A DNA stretch of 64,000 bases, taken from contig OU612070.1 of assembly GCA_914767715.1 (NCBI GenBank), positions 26,896,025 to 26,960,024 on the forward strand, read 5' to 3'. The stretch comes from Membranipora membranacea (Eukaryota; Bryozoa; Gymnolaemata; Cheilostomatida; Membraniporidae). A program made the position numbers and the translations under genes. The notes below the pieces were generated by a model that saw only the letters and a list, made by a program, of their open reading frames with translations, had not been told where the DNA came from and did no database searches. Shown here one piece after another: positions 58,844 through 64,000 of this stretch (position 1 is its first letter; each line of letters opens with the position of its first letter).

Positions 58844-59410
58844 TTGAGACGGCGACTTGATATGATGGAGAGATATGACAGAGGAGATAGTCTAGAGATA
58901 CACAACGTACCTGTATCATCAAATGAGAATGTGGAGGATATTGTATTAAGCATAGCTACAGCAATGGATATGGAAATGTCACTATCAGATATCAGCACTG
59001 TGTATCGTATGCCGGTTCGGAGAGAGAAGCAGGGAAAGGTAACACCCAGGATTTACGTCAAATTTACCAGACGTTGTATGAAAAAACTAATGTATGCAAG
59101 TCGTACAAAGAAGAAAGTGACCCATGACCAACTTGGACTTGGCAGCAGCGGTAAGATCTACATACATGAACACCTCACTAAATCCCAGTCTGAGCTGTAT
59201 TTCAAGACTAAAGATAAAGTGAAAGAGCTTGGCTACAAGTTTGTATGGACCCAGGATATGAACATATATGTGCGGTATAATGAAAGAGCCAACCGCATCC
59301 TTATCACTTGTGTAAATGATCTTGACAAGCTTCAGGAGAACTCTACGTCTGAAACCAATCAGTCAGCACCTATACTAAGACCTCGCAAACAACAGAGCTC
59401 ATCCGGCTAG
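58844..59410 (+). CDS. LINE copy C ORF1 protein, C-terminal part
   Basis: The frame of 188 codons begins at an internal Met (MRRRLDMMERYDRGD) at the end of a coiled coil. The same coiled coil continues upstream in another frame from about 58740, so a frameshift near 58800 has cut the N-terminus. The body has the pattern LEIHNVPVSSNENVEDIV, then STVYRMPVR, IYIHEHLTKSQSELYF and GYKFVWTQDMNIYVR. It resembles the FP25K-type C-terminal domain found in many LINE ORF1 proteins, thought to bind nucleic acid or chaperone the RNA. It ends in a Ser/Gln-rich tail 46 bases before ORF2. Confidence 0.85.
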   Translation: MRRRLDMMERYDRGDSLEIHNVPVSSNENVEDIVLSIATAMDMEMSLSDISTVYRMPVRREKQGKVTPRIYVKFTRRCMKKLMYASRTKKKVTHDQLGLGSSGKIYIHEHLTKSQSELYFKTKDKVKELGYKFVWTQDMNIYVRYNERANRILITCVNDLDKLQENSTSETNQSAPILRPRKQQSSSG

Positions 59411-59456
59411 GTCAAAACTTCTATGAGCTTGTTACCAGATGGTCGCATCATTCTGA

Positions 59457-62250
59457 ATGTTAAGTATTGTCCATCTAAATATAAGATCTTTGCCTAAACA
59501 TTTTGATGAGTTCAGACTAACTCCTGATTTGGTCAATAATGACATAATCTGTTTTTCGGAAACTTGGTTTAATGGCTCTCATTATGACAACAATTTTCAA
59601 CTACCTGGTTATGTATTGATTCGTAAGGATAGGGGTTTGACTTCACGTGGTGGCGGGCTGGCTGTTTATGTTAAACAAAACATAAAATTCGAAAAAGTTG
59701 ATTTGACTTCACATGGTGGGACCGAAGTTCTATGCATCGAAATTGTTATTGCTGAGTCTAGATTTTGTTTGGTCCTTGTTTACAATCCACCTTGTGTTGC
59801 AAGCACCGATGTTTCCTGTAATTTTGAAAAGCTATTGGATGCTCACAAATTACGAAAGCCAACTGTAATATTAGGTGATTTTAACATTGACTGGTCCGGT
59901 AATTCACAAGCGAAAGAAAATCTTGAAACCCTTATGAGACTTCATCAATATGAACAGCTCGTTAGAGAGTATACTAGATGTTTTAAAGATTCCAATACTA
60001 CGATCGACTTACTTTTCTCAAATGTTCAAAATTTAGTACATGAACACAAAGTTATAAAAAGTGATATTAGTGATCATTTTGCAATTCAAATGAAAGTTAA
60101 TCTAAAAAGGCCTAAGGCCGGCTTTTCTTATGTCACTAAGCGAGATTTCAGAAATTTTGATGATCTTGAGTTTTTTAATAGTGCGAAATCTCTCGATTTT
60201 AATATTGTAGAGAATGTTCACTGTGTTCACGAAGCAGCAGATATTTTAGAATCAAAAATAGAATTATTGGTGGAGCAGTTTGCACCATTTAAAACCCAAC
60301 GCTTAAAGCAAAAAAACAATCTTTGTTGGAAGTGTCCAGTGGCATCTAAACTAACAAGCCTTAAAAAAGATGCATTTCAAAAGTTTGTTGAGACGGGATT
60401 TGATAAAAGTTCTACTGCCTGGGAGCATTATCGTTTAATCCGTAACAAGGCAACAAATGCAGTAAGAGATGCCAAAAAGCGAGCAATGAGAGCAGTTCTT
60501 AATGATAAAACATTAGACCAATGGCAAAAAATTAAAATTTTCCAAGGTAAAAATTATCAAGGCAATAATGTCATTCACGAAATTGAATCTGAAAATTGCA
60601 ACACTTCTGAAAGCCCAGTGATCGCTGAATGTCTAAATAGGTATTTTTCTAGCATTGGTGCCAATCTCAATGAAGAGGCTAAACTATTGTCCAGGCTTTG
60701 ATAATGATAAAGCTTTCAGTTTTCCAAAATTTGCTTTTCAAGAAATTACATCGAGTGAGGTGTCTAAATATCTGCACACATTGAAATCACGTAAAACTGG
60801 GGGATTAAATCAGATCCCTGCCTTTATTTATAAAATCTTAGAGCCTTTGATTCTGAATCCATTGACACATATTGTTAATCTGAGCCTTAAATGTCAAGAG
60901 TTTCCAGATGTGTGGAAAAAAGCCTTAGTAATTCCAATTTTCAAAAGTGGCAAGAAAAGTTTGCCAAATAGTTATAGAGCAATTTCGCTATTGCCAATAT
61001 TAAGTAAAGTTCTAGAAAAGATAATAAATTACCAAATTCGTGATTACCTGAAAATTAATGATCTAATAGCCTCTCGCCAATTTGGTTTCAGAAATGGAAC
61101 ATCCACTGATCAAATTTTAACTCAACTAGTCAACAAATTTCGTTCCCTGCTGTCAAAGCACGAGTCAAAATTTGTCACAGTTTCTGCACTTGATATCCGT
61201 AAAGCTTTTGATTGCGTAAACCATAAGATCCTTGCCAGTAAACTGTTAACGAAATTCAATTTCCACTCTAATGCATCAAATTTAATTAAAAATTATCTTT
61301 CAAGTCGAGAGCAGGCCATGAAAGTTAATGGTTGTGTATCTGAATGCAGTCGAGTTATAACTGGTGTGCCGCAGGGGTCTGTACTTGGACCACTTCTGTT
61401 TATCATGTTTATTAACGATCTGATGGAGCTCAAAAATTGTTATCTATATGCTGATGACTGCCTACTAGTCACCAGTGGGGAAAACCCAGACATTTCCACA
61501 AAACTTATGGAAAAAAGCATTCATCAAGCATCCAGTTGGTACAGTGAAAATTGCCTTGTTCTAAACAGCGGTAAAACGGATGTCATGACCATTTCTAATA
61601 AACTTAACATCAAACCTCCGGAACTTAAATTTAATAATCTCATTTTCAAACAATCTGACAAAATTAAGTACTTAGGTGTGATTCTTGATAACAAATTAAA
61701 TTTTAAATCTCATACCAGTAAAATTAAACAAAAACTTTATCCAATAGTCACCAACTTTCAACGTAATAGAAAATTCCTGACACCTAAATTAGCTAAGCTT
61801 TGGTACATTGGACCTATACGTTCTAATCTGGAATACAGCTCTCCTGTTTTATTTACCACAAACGACTATGTCAAAAAAGAATTTTTTAAAATTGAGAATA
61901 GATGTTTGAAAATTATAGACTATAACGGTTCTAAAGATAATACTCGAAAGACCTACAACATCCCTGTTTTAACTTTGCGTTTCGAATATTTGTATCTGCT
62001 GACGTTTTATAAAATTGTTAATAGTTTAGTCCCAATAATTGATACCAATCTGCTCCCCGAGAAATTAACTAGTGAAACTCGGCTTGCTAAAAGTTCTGGG
62101 TTTAGACTATCCAAGGAAAATTTTAGATTTGCTTTAGCTAACTTCGGTGCTCAGAAGTTTAACGAATTACCCAATCATGTTAAGCTGAGTCAATCCCTTG
62201 CTACATTCAAAAATGCCACTCGGAGCCACGTCCTCAAACTTCTCAATTAA
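59457..62250 (+). pseudogene. LINE copy C ORF2: endonuclease and reverse transcriptase, one frameshift
   Basis: The first part (59457-60701, 414 codons) is an APE-type endonuclease: LNIRSLPKHFDEF, CFSETW, RGGGLAVYV, GDFNIDWSG and SDISDHFAIQ in order. A linker follows with KKRAMRAVLNDKTL. The second part (to 62250) is the reverse transcriptase: KSRKTGGLNQIPAF, LPNSYRAISLLPILSKVLEK, SALDIRKAFDCVNHKIL, GVPQGSVLGPLLFIMFINDL, LYADDCLLV and a C-terminal domain with KIKYLGVILDNKLNF. The frame changes between about 60688 and 60700 (near KLLS / GFDNDKAF), a single-base indel. The catalytic YADD and endonuclease motifs are intact. The start used is the first Met after ORF1. Confidence 0.9.
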
Positions 62251-62515
62251 TGAGTCAGTTCTTATCATTTCATTTTAGCCTACTGCTACATTGTTCTAAC
62301 TTTTCTTTTCCTAGCTATTGTGTATCAACTTGTGTAATGTTTTACTGCTAATTAATGCCTGCGTGTACGTTGTAATTTTACCTGTCATTGTTCTTGATTT
62401 TTAGTTACATGTCTTTTTAATTCTACACCATATTTTTATCAATTTTTCTGTTTTCTGGGTACAAGTCCTAAGGACTTATTCTTCTCCAGAATAAACATGG
62501 AATATATATATAAAA

Positions 62516-63074
62516 AACTATTTCGGCTTCGATCTAGGTGGAGCCCTGCAGAAATCTCTATACTTCTCAAGATAGTGCAGCACATTCAGCAGTGATTTCT
62601 GTATAATTGACAATGTCTCCATACAGAGGGATTTTGTAGTCATTGCCATTGCTACGGTATTTCATTTTCCAGTTTTGGAAATTATTAGTCACATGCTTCC
62701 ATCCTTTTCCCTCTGGAGTTTCATCATTACATGTAGTTCCGTTTTCTCAGATGATGACGTGTTCTGGTTTGGTTTATTATAACAATCATTGTATCAACAG
62801 GCGATAAGATTGGATTGGTACATGAAATGAACGTTTTAAATTCTGTTGTGAGCTGACATGTAGTATGGAACAAAGCTCTTTAAATGCTTTCCTGTCCTGC
62901 ACTTTGTTGGGCAATAGATGGTATGTAGGCGAGAGGATACCTTTGCACAATTGGAAACAACACGACTAAAAAGAGGATGGTCTTCATCAGACGTAATTTT
63001 GTTAAAACAGTTTTAGACATCTCAGTAATAACTTCTTTTTTTTCACACTGCTGCTTCTGTGTATAGGTCGGGGA
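62516..63074. other. Central remnant of the 5.84-kb element
   Basis: This sequence between the LINE tail and the right inverted arm has no counterpart elsewhere in the window. It includes a 68-codon minus frame (62880-63086) with a hydrophobic segment but no domain. It may be the original loop of the inverted-repeat element. Confidence 0.4.
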
Positions 63075-63695
63075 AGCAAAAGACATTCACTGTTGCCGCC
63101 GATATCACATTTATAAACTCAAAGAACCTTACCGGCATCGGCAAAATTAAGTTTGGCCACGGTAAAGGCCATTAGATTTCGACTACAGCACAGATATATT
63201 CTTCCTTGTGAAGCGACAATAAAATTAGCAATCCAATTTGAGCAGACTGGTTGTGTTCACTCGCAACTACGAATAATTTTAAGGTGCTGGTGCTTAGAAC
63301 TGGCTCATCCAGCAAAATATTTCTGATCTTGTGTTATAGGTATAGTGGTGACGGAAGTTCTGAGGGTAGGCTAAATGACTGTATTTATTTCAATGTTTAT
63401 TGGTTCATGATTGTCTCATATCATAAAAAGTTCTGGTTCTGGAGACAAATTATTAATAACATCTCGTGCGGAAAGGTCTTTTACATACACTCACCAACTT
63501 TCTTTGTGTTTGAATAATAAGGGGCTGGACAGGGGCTGATATCATGCCCAGCATCCCTTGACTTTTCACATTTTTTCGTTGATGGATATATAGTAAACTA
63601 TGGCTCACAGCACAAACTAATTACCTCATGTCGCTATTTAAGTGGGACAGTATTGAATGCTATTGGCCTGTCTAGGTAATATATTAAGTCTACGG

Positions 63696-64000
63696 CAGAC
63701 ACTCAAAGATTATACAGTTATCATTTGGAGTGATTAGCGATTAATTTTGTTTTGTATCAGTAAGTTAAAGAATAAAAAATTTCAGTTATCAGCAAACATA
63801 TATATATATATATATATGTGGCAATTATGTGCCTGGATAAGCAATTTAACGCGATATGATTTGGTCATACGATCATCAGATCCATGTTTTTGCAAGTCAA
63901 CTTCATTGTCAGGGTTATCGTAACATATGCATGAGTTTTAATTATAGAGTGCAAGCAGTGATGATTGGCATCATCAAAAAAATCAATCTGGAAAATTTCG
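63696..64000. repeat. Duplicated segment copy B, right part (runs off the window)
   Basis: It begins with the second CAGACA and continues the match to copy A (42361-42660), including the AT microsatellite that is longer here (63799-63822). The final 75 bases encode, on the minus strand, the exon-like frame EIFQIDFFDDANHHCLHS seen in copy A, with extra replacements and a stop after MIV. Confidence 0.92.

Larger units (their letters stand above)
58700..62515 (+). mobile_element. CR1/Jockey-like LINE copy C, nearly intact
   Basis: It carries ORF1 with a coiled coil and an FP-type C-terminal domain, ORF2 with endonuclease and reverse transcriptase, then a 3' UTR. It ends in AATAAACATGGAATATATATATAAAA, a short AT-rich tail rather than long poly-A. 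The 5' boundary is uncertain: sequence resembling (ATTCCC)n at 58703-58730 precedes the first coiled-coil codons (EQKLLKKVGELETKVQNLEG), so the element seems 5'-truncated within ORF1. It lies in the centre of the inverted-repeat element and is younger than it. Only two frameshifts are seen, so it is by far the best preserved LINE here. Confidence 0.88.
57854..63695. mobile_element. 5.84-kb inverted-repeat DNA element with a 6-bp target duplication
   Basis: Termini CCATAGACTTAATAT and ATATTAAGTCTACGG are inverted repeats that extend into long arms (about 57854-58620 and 63075-63695). Shared blocks include GGGGCTGGACAGGGGCTGA-type, CCAGTCTGCTCAAATTGGAT-type and CCTTTACCGTG-type sequences. CAGACA flanks both ends (57848-57853 and 63696-63701), and the uninterrupted copy A confirms the insertion. 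The terminal sequence resembles the foldback element at 51-524. No transposase is evident in the arms. The centre was later invaded by a LINE (about 58700-62515), leaving a roughly 560-base unique piece at 62516-63074. The arms differ by indels and substitutions, so this is not a recent palindrome. Confidence 0.9.

Overview
The window is eukaryotic nuclear DNA from an invertebrate animal. Genes are split into many small GT-AG exons with AT-rich introns of a few hundred bases to about 2 kb. The encoded families are animal ones (ELAV/Hu RNA-binding protein, rhodopsin-like GPCR, SLC16-type transporter, PAN/C-type-lectin protein, secreted von Willebrand A protein, metzincin protease). CR1/Jockey-like LINEs, a tRNA-derived SINE and many palindromic DNA elements fill introns and spacers. 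I cannot name the species or phylum. No bacterial or phage features and no CRISPR are present. All exon models come from reading splice sites, phase and protein similarity by eye.

Layout: 51-524 foldback element. 1876-3108 (-) N-terminal half of a GPCR. 5138-11196 (-) leucine-rich-repeat gene built from one-repeat exons, with a dead LINE in an intron (8305-10680). 11754-11970 tRNA-like SINE. 13000-14990 (-) a second dead LINE. 15608-20395 (+) ELAV/Hu-like protein with three RRMs and an unusually long C-terminal tail. 22219-26647 (+) a complete ADAT3-like tRNA adenosine deaminase subunit, with two foldback elements in intron 1. 29538-29761 tandem repeat. 29850-31757 (+) secreted PAN plus C-type-lectin protein. 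33093-38498 (-) monocarboxylate-transporter-like MFS protein. 39078-40112 a 1-kb palindrome related to the one in the ADAT3 intron. 46801-52758 (+) secreted single-vWA protein with a foldback element in its last intron.

The last 10 kb is a layered insertion site. A metzincin (ADAM-like) protease gene on the minus strand carries a lost splice acceptor and nonsense codons. Its intron belongs to a segment duplicated at 41893-42690. In the 3' copy that segment is split by a 5.84-kb inverted-repeat element flanked by a 6-bp target duplication. A nearly intact CR1/Jockey-like LINE sits inside that element. The uninterrupted copy at 41.9-42.7 kb preserves the empty site, so the order of events can be read directly.

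The genes show no operon-like or pathway relationship to one another. The strongest observations concern genome evolution (nested foldback elements, a duplicated splice acceptor, decay of a protease paralogue, an ELAV protein with an added tail) rather than a new molecular system.
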